Below, piece by piece: positions 1-5,892 of a stretch of 7,019 nt of DNA. A program made the position numbers and the translations under genes. The stretch comes from Candidatus Nanopelagicaceae bacterium (GTDB lineage Bacteria; Actinomycetota; Actinomycetes; Nanopelagicales; Nanopelagicaceae), in assembly GCA_023260175.1 (NCBI GenBank), contig JALQWD010000087.1:1-7019 (forward strand), given 5' to 3'. Each line of letters starts with the position of its first letter. Positions within the stretch are counted from its first letter, which is position 1. Under the pieces are notes generated by a model. That model was not told where the DNA came from, did no database searches, and was given only the letters and a program-made list of their open reading frames with translations.

Positions 1-256
1 CAACTCCAGGTCGATGTACCTCAACTGCCAAAAAGGCGCTCTCGGGAAAATCTTTCGCGAGGATTGCCGTCGCCTCACCCATACCGAAGCCAATTTCCAT
101 GATTCGAGTTTTATAGGTTGGAAAAATCTCATCCAAATTAAGCGGCACATCATTTTCCAAGCCATATTTCTGCCAGTGGGCTTGTAGCGCAGCTTCCTGC
201 GCATCGGTAATGCGACTACCCCGAAGGCGATAGGTCAGGATTCGCTCGCGTTGCAT
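1..256 (-). CDS. trmB: tRNA (guanine-N7-)-methyltransferase, N-terminal part (partial)
   Basis: The first 85 residues are present and the rest runs off the left edge of the window. TrmB transfers a methyl group from S-adenosylmethionine to N7 of G46 in the variable loop of tRNA, in the cytoplasm. What is seen: an N-terminal stretch with the family pattern YRLRGSRITDAQ (residues 9-20), then the SAM-binding motif I, MEIGFGMGEAT (53-63), and after the next strand VEVHRPGV (78-85), whose Glu normally binds the SAM ribose. The catalytic Asp region and C-terminal tRNA-binding part lie outside the window. The ATG at 256 is chosen because an in-frame TGA lies a few codons upstream, and the N-terminus matches the family. 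No good Shine-Dalgarno sequence is visible. The gene is divergent from pepN across an 83-base spacer. The family call is firm; the integrity of the full gene cannot be judged. Confidence 0.93.
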   Translation of the reverse strand, partial: MQRERILTYRLRGSRITDAQEAALQAHWQKYGLENDVPLNLDEIFPTYKTRIMEIGFGMGEATAILAKDFPESAFLAVEVHRPGV

Positions 257-273
257 TGGGCAACGCTTTCATA

Positions 274-291
274 TTGGATAGCGCTATTCAA
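274..291. promoter_or_regulatory. 18-bp imperfect palindrome in the trmB/pepN divergent spacer
   Basis: The sequence TTGGATAGCGCTATTCAA is an inverted repeat with no spacer; eight of nine base pairs match, and the core ATAGCGCTAT is perfect. It lies 18 bases upstream of the trmB ATG and about 48 bases upstream of the pepN GTG. A terminator role is unlikely because both flanking genes are transcribed away from it. An operator for a dimeric regulator, affecting one or both genes, is the natural reading, but no regulator is encoded nearby and no second copy was noticed in the window. Confidence 0.4.
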
Positions 292-326
292 ATTGAGAAG
301 GTTTGAGCAAGATTAAGCAATTAACA

Positions 327-333
327 AAAGGAG
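327..333 (+). promoter_or_regulatory. Ribosome binding site of pepN
   Basis: AAAGGAG is a strong Shine-Dalgarno sequence, with six bases between it and the GTG at 340. It decides the GTG start, which would otherwise be ambiguous because no ATG lies nearby upstream in frame. Confidence 0.85.
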
Positions 334-339
334 CCTCAA

Positions 340-2871
340 GTGCCAGGAATTAATCTGACCAGCATCGAAGCTGCAGATCGTTCAGCAATCCTAAAGATCG
401 ATAACTACAAGGTTGATTTGGATCTCACCACTGGTGATGAGACATTCAATAGCAAGGCAGTCATCACATTTAGCGCTACCCCTGGCAGCGAAACCTTTAT
501 CGATGCAATGGCAAAGCGCATCATCTCCGCTACCTTAAATGGCGCACCGGTAGATGTATCTGATTACGACGGCGAATCAGTATTCCTAAAGAATCTTGCT
601 GCTGAAAATACTTTAGTTATCGAAATGGAAGCAATCTATTCAAAGACCGGAGAAGGTCTGCACCGCTTCGTAGATCCTGCTGACGGTGAGGTCTATCTAT
701 ACTCACAGCACCAAGCAAATGACTCACGTCGAACCTTTGCCTCATTTGATCAACCAGATTTAAAGGCGACCTACGAATTTTCTGTTATCGCTCCTGCAGC
801 TTGGGAAGTTATTTCTAACAGCCCAGTAGTAGAGCGAAAAGACTTAGGCGGCGGTAAGCACCACTGGACATATAAGAAGACTCAGGTTTTCTCTACTTAC
901 CTAACATGTTTCGTTGCTGGTCCATATCACTATGTAACTGATGAATATAAAGGTGAAAAGACCATCCCACTAGCTATCTACTGCCGTAAGTCATTGGCAG
1001 AGTTCTTGGATCACGAAGAGTTCTTCTTGCTTACCAAGCAAGGCTTTGCTTTCTACGAAAAAGAATTCGGTCTTCCATACCCATTTGATAAGTACGACCA
1101 GCTCTGTGTTGCAGAATTTAACGCTGGCGCAATGGAGAACGTTGGTTGCGTAACTTTCCGCGAAGATCTAGTTATCTACCGCTCAAAAGTTACCGAATCT
1201 CTCTATAACTGGCGCGCAAACGTGATTCTTCACGAAATGGCGCATATGTGGTTTGGTGATTTAGTAACCATGAAGTGGTGGAACGACACCTGGCTTAACG
1301 AATCATTCGCTGAGTGGGCTGCGTATTACACATCTTCAAATGCGACTAAGTACACCAATTCTTGGACTGAGTTCACTGGTGCGCGCAAGAACTGGGCATA
1401 TCGCCAAGATCAGCTCTCTTCAACTCACCCAATTGCAGTTGATATGAAGAACATGGAAGAAGTTCGTACCAACTTTGACGGAATTACATATGCAAAGGGC
1501 GCATCTGTGTTGCAGCAATTAGTTGCACACGTTGGCAAGGAGAACTTCTTTGCTGGACTTAAGAAGTACTTTGCAAAGCATGCTTGGGGTAACACTGTTC
1601 TTAGCGATCTACTTGTAGAACTTGAAGCAACTTCTGGCCGCGACTTAACTGCATGGACCAAGACTTGGCTACAAACTGCTGGTGTAAACACCTTCCGCCC
1701 TGATCTCAAGATTGCTGATGGGAAGTACACAGAAGTTGCTGTAATTCAGGAAGTTCCTTTGGTGCCAGCAGGTTCAACTGAACTTCGTCCGCACCGTATG
1801 GCTGTTGGTCTATACGATGTAAAGAACGGCAAACTCGAACGTCGTAAGAGCGTTGAGCTAGATGTATCTGGCGCACGTACCGTTATTGATGGCCTAGCAG
1901 GTGAAGCAGTTGCTGATCTATTACTAATCAACGATCACGATTTAACCTACGGCAAGATTCGCTTTGATGAGAATTCAATCGCAACACTTAAGAAGCACCT
2001 GGGCGATATCAGCGATTCGCTAACCCGTGCGCTCTGCTGGTCTGCTGCATGGGATATGCATCGCGATGGCGAACTATCAGCAACCGATTACACAGAGATC
2101 GTTCTCAACGCACTTGGCAAAGAGAATGAAGCATCGGTCATTGCAGCTCAATTAACACAACTTGATACTTCTGTTCATCTTTACTCTGCTCCTGAAAAGC
2201 GCGAATCGCTACGTGAAAAACGTTCTTCCGGTCTCTACAAATTAGCGACAGAGGCAAAGCCAGGTAGCGATGAACAGTTAGCTTTAGTGCGCGGTTTTGC
2301 TAATGGCGCCACCAAAGCAGATGCCCCAAAGATAAAAGAAATCTTAGAAGGTTCAATTAATGGTCTCGCTGTAGATACCGAAATGCGTTGGGCTCTAGTA
2401 AAGGCGCTCTCCGATCGTGGCCTCTATGGCAATAAGGAAATTGATGAAGAGCTAGCTCGTGACAACACTGCAGATGGCGTGCGCCATGCTGCGGAAGCAC
2501 GTGCGCTTATTAATTCAGCTGCGGCAAAGGAAGAGACTTGGAAGTCGCTAACTACAACAGAGCTTTCAAATCATATTCAGCGCCACATGTTGCTTGGATT
2601 TAACTGCCCATTCCAGCAAGATTTATATGAGCCATATGTTGATAAGTTCTTTGCCACCGTTAAAAAAATGTGGGATGAGAACTCATACGAAATTGGTCTG
2701 CAATTTGCCACACTTGCATTCCCTAGATTCGCGCCCACTGCAGCGAACCTAGCTAAAGCAGAAGATTGGATTGCAAAGAATCAGGATGCTTCGGATGGCG
2801 TTATGCGCGCTATTAAAGAGGGTCGTGATGCGTTAAAGCGTGCGCTACATGCGCAGGCTGCCGACAAATAA
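340..2871 (+). CDS. pepN: Aminopeptidase N (M1 family zinc metallopeptidase)
   Basis: This 843-residue cytosolic enzyme removes N-terminal amino acids from peptides and serves peptide turnover. Seen in the sequence: an N-terminal beta-sheet domain (about 1-200), the substrate-recognition motif GAMEN at residues 263-267, the zinc motif HEMAH at 298-302 (zinc ligands His298 and His302, catalytic Glu299), and the third ligand Glu321 in WLNESFAEW, 18 residues after the second His as the family requires. A large helical C-terminal domain of the ERAP1_C type occupies about 520-835. The length is normal for actinobacterial PepN. There is no signal peptide. The GTG start gives PGINLTSIEAADR, close to the N-terminus common in actinobacterial homologues, and is supported by the strong ribosome binding site. 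The gene appears intact, without frameshift. It is divergent from trmB and convergent with a small membrane protein gene whose stop codon directly abuts its own. No clear -35/-10 pair could be assigned in the spacer. Confidence 0.97.
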   Translation: MPGINLTSIEAADRSAILKIDNYKVDLDLTTGDETFNSKAVITFSATPGSETFIDAMAKRIISATLNGAPVDVSDYDGESVFLKNLAAENTLVIEMEAIYSKTGEGLHRFVDPADGEVYLYSQHQANDSRRTFASFDQPDLKATYEFSVIAPAAWEVISNSPVVERKDLGGGKHHWTYKKTQVFSTYLTCFVAGPYHYVTDEYKGEKTIPLAIYCRKSLAEFLDHEEFFLLTKQGFAFYEKEFGLPYPFDKYDQLCVAEFNAGAMENVGCVTFREDLVIYRSKVTESLYNWRANVILHEMAHMWFGDLVTMKWWNDTWLNESFAEWAAYYTSSNATKYTNSWTEFTGARKNWAYRQDQLSSTHPIAVDMKNMEEVRTNFDGITYAKGASVLQQLVAHVGKENFFAGLKKYFAKHAWGNTVLSDLLVELEATSGRDLTAWTKTWLQTAGVNTFRPDLKIADGKYTEVAVIQEVPLVPAGSTELRPHRMAVGLYDVKNGKLERRKSVELDVSGARTVIDGLAGEAVADLLLINDHDLTYGKIRFDENSIATLKKHLGDISDSLTRALCWSAAWDMHRDGELSATDYTEIVLNALGKENEASVIAAQLTQLDTSVHLYSAPEKRESLREKRSSGLYKLATEAKPGSDEQLALVRGFANGATKADAPKIKEILEGSINGLAVDTEMRWALVKALSDRGLYGNKEIDEELARDNTADGVRHAAEARALINSAAAKEETWKSLTTTELSNHIQRHMLLGFNCPFQQDLYEPYVDKFFATVKKMWDENSYEIGLQFATLAFPRFAPTAANLAKAEDWIAKNQDASDGVMRAIKEGRDALKRALHAQAADK

Positions 2872-3054
2872 TTAGTCGATCTGATCTACAACTGATTTAC
2901 GCTTGTCGCGCTTTGCGGTGCCTGCATATGCCAGCACGCTAATCACAACAAACAAAACTACTGGAGCAACGAAGAACCAAAGTGCTGTCTCGATCGCAGA
3001 TAGACCAGGGCCAGGAATCATGCCTGGTTCGTATGATGTGAATAGAAAGTTCAT
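2872..3054 (-). CDS. Small single-span membrane protein of unknown function
   Basis: The product is 60 residues long. About residues 1-20 are polar and rich in Gly and Pro (GMIPGPGLS), residues about 22-44 form one hydrophobic segment (ALWFFVAPVVLFVVISVLAYAG), and the tail is strongly basic (AKRDKRK), which by the positive-inside rule puts the C-terminus in the cytoplasm. No catalytic motif is visible and no function is proposed. It follows the HNH gene by 18 bases on the same strand, so the two are probably co-transcribed. No Shine-Dalgarno sequence precedes the ATG at 3054, so translation may depend on the upstream gene; an internal Met at residue 12 is an alternative start. The reading is preferred over the opposite-strand frame because it has a clear membrane-protein composition and fills the gap between two real genes exactly. 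Small proteins of similar layout are common near pepN in actinobacteria, to my recollection. Confidence 0.75.
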   Translation of the reverse strand: MNFLFTSYEPGMIPGPGLSAIETALWFFVAPVVLFVVISVLAYAGTAKRDKRKSVVDQID

Positions 3055-3072
3055 GTCGCAGAGTTTACAAGA

Positions 3073-3588
3073 TTATGCAGTTGCAGTTGCAACGCCAAAT
3101 GGTTCTAAGTACGGAATCCATGATGCTTCGGCACGTGTGGCCCCTAACACTCGCCATGCAGCGCCAATTGGTTCGCGCGGTAATTGGCGTAAACGCCAGC
3201 CTAATTCTTTAAGTGGTTTATCTGCCTTTGTGTGATTGCAACGGTGACAAGCGCTAACAACGTTTTCCCAAGTATGAGCGCCACCGCGGCTTCGTGGAAT
3301 TACGTGATCAATTGATGTTGCAGGAGCCGCGCAGTAAACGCATCGCCCGCCATCGCGAGCAAATATCGCACGTCGTGAAAGCGGAACCGCATGGCGGTAT
3401 GGAATACGAACAAATTTATTTAATCTAATAACAGCGGGTAGCGCGATTTCACCATTTGCAAAGTGCAAAATTTCTGCGGAATTTTCTACAACAGATGCGC
3501 GATTATTTAGGACGAGAATGAGCGCGCGACGATCAGTTACGACACCTAGTGGTTCGTATGTCGCGTTGAGCACTAAAGCTCTAGACAT
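3073..3588 (-). CDS. HNH endonuclease-family protein
   Basis: With the start at 3588 the protein has 171 residues. Residues about 1-70 (MSRALVLNATYEPLGVV onward) form the alpha/beta N-terminal region found in a widespread actinobacterial and cyanobacterial HNH family. Residues about 76-125 are the HNH zinc-finger nuclease core: CxxC (Cys83, Cys86), the Asp94-His95 pair in IDHVIPRSRGG, Asn109, then CHRCN (Cys114, Cys117, Asn118) and Lys121. All expected metal-binding and catalytic positions are present, so it is likely an active DNA-cutting or nicking enzyme; its biological role is not known. The frame stays open to an ATG at 3609, but the ATG at 3588 is preferred because GGAG lies five to six bases before it and the family N-terminus begins there. 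It is the first gene of a probable two-gene unit with the small membrane protein and is divergent from the mscS-like gene. There is no partner methylase, integrase or intron, so a restriction or homing role is not indicated. Confidence 0.9.
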   Translation of the reverse strand: MSRALVLNATYEPLGVVTDRRALILVLNNRASVVENSAEILHFANGEIALPAVIRLNKFVRIPYRHAVPLSRRAIFARDGGRCVYCAAPATSIDHVIPRSRGGAHTWENVVSACHRCNHTKADKPLKELGWRLRQLPREPIGAAWRVLGATRAEASWIPYLEPFGVATATA

Positions 3589-3627
3589 ATCCGCTCCCGT
3601 CCAACGCATGGCTTGCGCTGATTCGCA

Positions 3628-3656
3628 AATCTTGCCTTACCCCGCCCCTCTTTCAA
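3628..3656 (-). promoter_or_regulatory. Candidate sigma70-type promoter of the HNH gene
   Basis: Read on the minus strand, TTGAAA (3656-3651) and AAGATT (3633-3628) are separated by 17 bases. Transcription would start near 3620, leaving a leader of about 32 bases containing the GGAG ribosome binding site at 3597-3594. The -35 is good; the -10 departs from TANNNT at its first base. This is a prediction by eye. Confidence 0.4.
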
Positions 3657-3701
3657 GGGATTTAGAGGTTACATTTCGACAAATTTCTTACTGACTATCG
3701 G

Positions 3702-3707
3702 TAGATT
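3702..3707 (+). promoter_or_regulatory. Candidate -10 box for a leaderless mscS-like transcript
   Basis: TAGATT fits the TANNNT pattern of actinobacterial -10 boxes and ends seven bases before the A of the ATG at 3715, so transcription would start at the start codon itself. No Shine-Dalgarno sequence is present upstream of this ATG, which agrees with leaderless translation. No convincing -35 is seen at 17-bp spacing; TCGACA at 3676-3681 is 20 bases away. Confidence 0.4.
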
Positions 3708-3714
3708 TACGCTC

Positions 3715-4260
3715 ATGAATAGCCTTCAAGAGTTCTGGGATTGGTTTGATGGTGCGCCGCTACATATTGCCATCATTGTCGTTATCGCAATAGCGACCCA
3801 GCAGTTGGGCCGCCGCACAATCAATCGCATAGTCGATCGTATTTCTCGTGCTGATTTAGTGCCAGGTCCAAAGAACATTGCACATCGCCAAGCCGAACGC
3901 GCTAAAACTCTTGGCACAGTTCTAACCAGCACCTTAAATGGCGCAGTTTGGTTGATCAGTATCTTTATGTTGCTTGGAGAGTTTGGTTTAAACCTTGGGC
4001 CGCTGATTGCCTCTGCTGGAATTCTTGGCGTTGCGCTTGGTCTTGGCGCGCAGACAATTGTTCGAGACATGCTCTCTGGAATATTAATGTTGATCGAAGA
4101 TCAATATGGCGTTGGTGATGAAGTTGAAGTACTTGATATCAAAGGCAAAGTCGAACGTGTTGGTTTACGTATTACATCTTTGCGAGCATCAGATGGCACG
4201 CTCTGGTATTTACGAAACGGTGAAATTCTAAAAGTAGGAAATAAATCCCAAATCGGTTGA
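3715..4260 (+). CDS. Short MscS-family mechanosensitive ion channel lacking the C-terminal domain
   Basis: This 181-residue membrane protein belongs to the MscS family, which opens under membrane tension and releases solutes on osmotic downshift. Seen: hydrophobic segments at about 15-30 and 66-88, a polar basic stretch between them, then the pore helix TM3 at about 95-127, rich in Gly and Ala (ASAGILGVALGLGAQTIVRDMLSG), followed by YGVGDEVEV and the beta domain to about 178 (LRNGEILKVGNKSQ, matching the PNG...N.S stretch of MscS). The protein ends three codons later, so the alpha/beta cytoplasmic cage domain of about 100 residues that usually follows is absent. Reading the other frame past the stop does not restore it, and the convergent globin gene begins its stop codon one base later. 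The three-segment N-terminal part is also minimal. It may be a naturally short channel or a decayed one; TM3 and the beta domain look well conserved. The ATG is supported by the leaderless -10 box. Confidence 0.88.
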   Translation: MNSLQEFWDWFDGAPLHIAIIVVIAIATQQLGRRTINRIVDRISRADLVPGPKNIAHRQAERAKTLGTVLTSTLNGAVWLISIFMLLGEFGLNLGPLIASAGILGVALGLGAQTIVRDMLSGILMLIEDQYGVGDEVEVLDIKGKVERVGLRITSLRASDGTLWYLRNGEILKVGNKSQIG

Positions 4261-4261
4261 T

Positions 4262-4633
4262 TTATTCTTGATTTATTAGGCTATTCGCCGCAAGCTCTAA
4301 ATAATTCCAAAGTTCTGCACGGTGCACAGCATCTATTTCAACAGAATCTAGCGCTCTAGCCATTGCACTAAGCCACGCATCTTTCGCTTTTGGATCAATA
4401 AAGAATTGATTGTGGCGCATACGAAGTCTTGGATGGCCGCGTGTTTCTGAATACGTGCTAGGTCCACCCCAATACTGTTCTAAGAACATCTGTAAACGCT
4501 CTGCAGCTGCGTGCCAATCTTGCTCTGGATACATTGGGCTAAGGATTGGATCAACAGCAACAACTGCATAAAAAGCCGATACGAGTTCTTCAAAGAACTC
4601 GGTTCCGCCTACCTCTTCATAAAAGGTTGTCAT
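4262..4633 (-). CDS. glbO: Group II truncated haemoglobin (trHbO)
   Basis: This 123-residue haem protein binds O2; group II truncated globins are linked to oxygen handling and to protection from NO and peroxide. The 2-on-2 globin fold is recognised from FYEEVGG at the N-terminus, MYPEQDW (34-40), QYWGGPSTY (53-61), RGHPRLRMRH (65-74) and KDAWLSAM (84-91). Key residues by comparison with M. tuberculosis GlbO: proximal haem ligand His74 (F8), Tyr22 (B10), Tyr35 (CD1) and Trp87 (G8), the last being the hallmark of group II. The length is normal. Its ATG overlaps the TGA of the upstream MFS gene by four bases (ATGA), so the two are translationally coupled; only a weak AGGA lies about 12 bases before the start. 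It is the last gene of the glucosidase-MFS-globin operon, and its stop lies one base from that of the convergent mscS-like gene. No terminator is visible in that junction. Confidence 0.96.
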   Translation of the reverse strand: MTTFYEEVGGTEFFEELVSAFYAVVAVDPILSPMYPEQDWHAAAERLQMFLEQYWGGPSTYSETRGHPRLRMRHNQFFIDPKAKDAWLSAMARALDSVEIDAVHRAELWNYLELAANSLINQE

Positions 4634-5892
4634 ATGTTTTTAATTTCCTGAAAACTCTTTCCGCGTGCAATAAATATTACGGCGAATGAAGCCAAAATGC
4701 TCATGATGCCTCCGATATAAAACGAGAGAGCATAATCACCAAGTTTTACGCGAAGCATCGCCGCGCCAAGGGCTGCAACCGATGCCCCAATCTGATGTCC
4801 AGTAAATACCCAACCATAAATAACTGTTCCGTATTTAGGGCCAAGTACTGTGCGGCAAAGTGCAATTGTTGGTGGCACAGTTGCTACCCAATCCAAACCG
4901 TAGAAGATAACGAAAACTAAAGTTGAAGGATGCACTGTTGCAAAGAGCAATGAAGGCAAAAGTAAAAGCGATAATCCACGGAATCCGTAATAGAAAACCA
5001 ATAACTTTCTAGGATCCACACGATCCGTTAAATATCCAGAGCCAAGTGTTCCGATCACATCAAAGATTCCGATTAGCGCAAGTAAAGATGCAGCAACAAC
5101 TTCACCCATACCGTGATCATGCGCTGCAGGAATGAAGTGCGTTCCAATCAAACCATTTGTAGTTAATCCGCAGACGAAAAAAGTTCCGAAGAGTAACCAA
5201 AAATCTTTATGCTTCGCGCCGTTCTTTAGTGCATCGATTGCATTGCGAGCCGCATTACCTTGCAAACGCGGTGGTGCAACCCAGTCTTCTGGCGCACCAT
5301 ATGGCTTTGCATCTACATCTGATGGATGTTCGTTAAGGCCCCACCAAATCAATGGAATTACTGCAGCGGCTGCAAGAGCGATAGTTATTGAAACGCTCTT
5401 CCATCCATGGTTGATTGCAATTGTTGAGAGCGCCGGCAAGAAAACTAATTGCCCTGTTGCTGCCGCTGCAGTTAGAGCGCCGGTTACCAAACCTCTGCGC
5501 TGCAAAAACCATCTGCTTGCAATAGTTGCTGCAAAAACCAAAGCCATCGATCCAGTACCGACGCCAACTACTACTCCCCAGAGCATTACCAAATGAATTG
5601 GCGAAGTCATGAAGATAGTTGCGAATGCGCCAAGACTGACCGCCGCAAGCGCGCTCATAACAACTTTGCGCACCGTGAAGCGTTCCATCAGCGCAGCTGC
5701 AAAAGGCGCAGTTAAGCCATAAAGAAGGATGTTTACTGAAATAGCTAATGAAATCTGATCGCGTGACCAACCAAAAGCATCCTCAAGCGGAACGATTAAT
5801 ACTGAAGGGGCGGAGCGGTATCCCGCTGATGCAACAAGAGTTAACCAAGTGATTGCTGCTGCAATCCAAGCTGGGTGAACTCTTCGTTTCAT
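4630..5892 (-). CDS. MFS transporter, monocarboxylate/oxalate-formate-antiporter-like
   Basis: This 420-residue inner-membrane protein has the usual twelve hydrophobic segments in two halves of six, joined by a hydrophilic loop at about 186-230 (rich in Pro, Asp and Lys). The loop 2-3 type motif is weak in the first half (AALMERFTVRK, 67-76) but clear in the second (GSGYLTDRVDPRK, 284-296). The stretch ASRWFLQRRGLVTGALTAAAATG (in parts, about 125-147) followed by Pro153 and GWKSV, and YGLDWVATVPPT (331-342), resemble transporters of the oxalate:formate antiporter and MCT branch, which move small carboxylates. The true substrate cannot be read from sequence. The ATG at 5892 directly follows the TAA of the glucosidase gene (TAAATG), with no Shine-Dalgarno sequence, so translation probably relies on reinitiation. 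The product could export or import an acid or sugar-derived compound made by the operon, but this is inference. Confidence 0.9.
   Translation of the reverse strand: MKRRVHPAWIAAAITWLTLVASAGYRSAPSVLIVPLEDAFGWSRDQISLAISVNILLYGLTAPFAAALMERFTVRKVVMSALAAVSLGAFATIFMTSPIHLVMLWGVVVGVGTGSMALVFAATIASRWFLQRRGLVTGALTAAAATGQLVFLPALSTIAINHGWKSVSITIALAAAAVIPLIWWGLNEHPSDVDAKPYGAPEDWVAPPRLQGNAARNAIDALKNGAKHKDFWLLFGTFFVCGLTTNGLIGTHFIPAAHDHGMGEVVAASLLALIGIFDVIGTLGSGYLTDRVDPRKLLVFYYGFRGLSLLLLPSLLFATVHPSTLVFVIFYGLDWVATVPPTIALCRTVLGPKYGTVIYGWVFTGHQIGASVAALGAAMLRVKLGDYALSFYIGGIMSILASFAVIFIARGKSFQEIKNI

Noticed and set aside
2903..3235. Plus-strand open frame of 110 codons across the small membrane protein and HNH genes
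   Set aside because: It runs antisense to the HNH core and the membrane protein, has no ribosome binding site and shows no family features.
3644..3669. Short inverted repeat (CCTCT ... AGAGG, and CCCT ... AGGG) as a terminator
   Set aside because: The stems are only four to five bases long, there is no U-tract, and the spot lies between divergent genes, overlapping the predicted HNH promoter.
4090..4104. Inverted repeat TTGATC-gaa-GATCAA
   Set aside because: It lies inside the mscS-like coding region over ordinary codons (Leu-Ile-Glu-Asp-Gln) and is best explained by chance.
4255..4300. A frameshift that hides the rest of the MscS C-terminal domain
   Set aside because: The alternative frame soon meets a stop and gives no MscS-like residues, and the sequence beyond is well explained as the end of the globin gene.
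5333..5770. Minus-strand open frame of 145 codons inside the MFS gene
   Set aside because: It is the shifted frame of the transporter gene; its composition is rich in Cys, Asn, Arg and Ser with no domain, as expected of a shadow.
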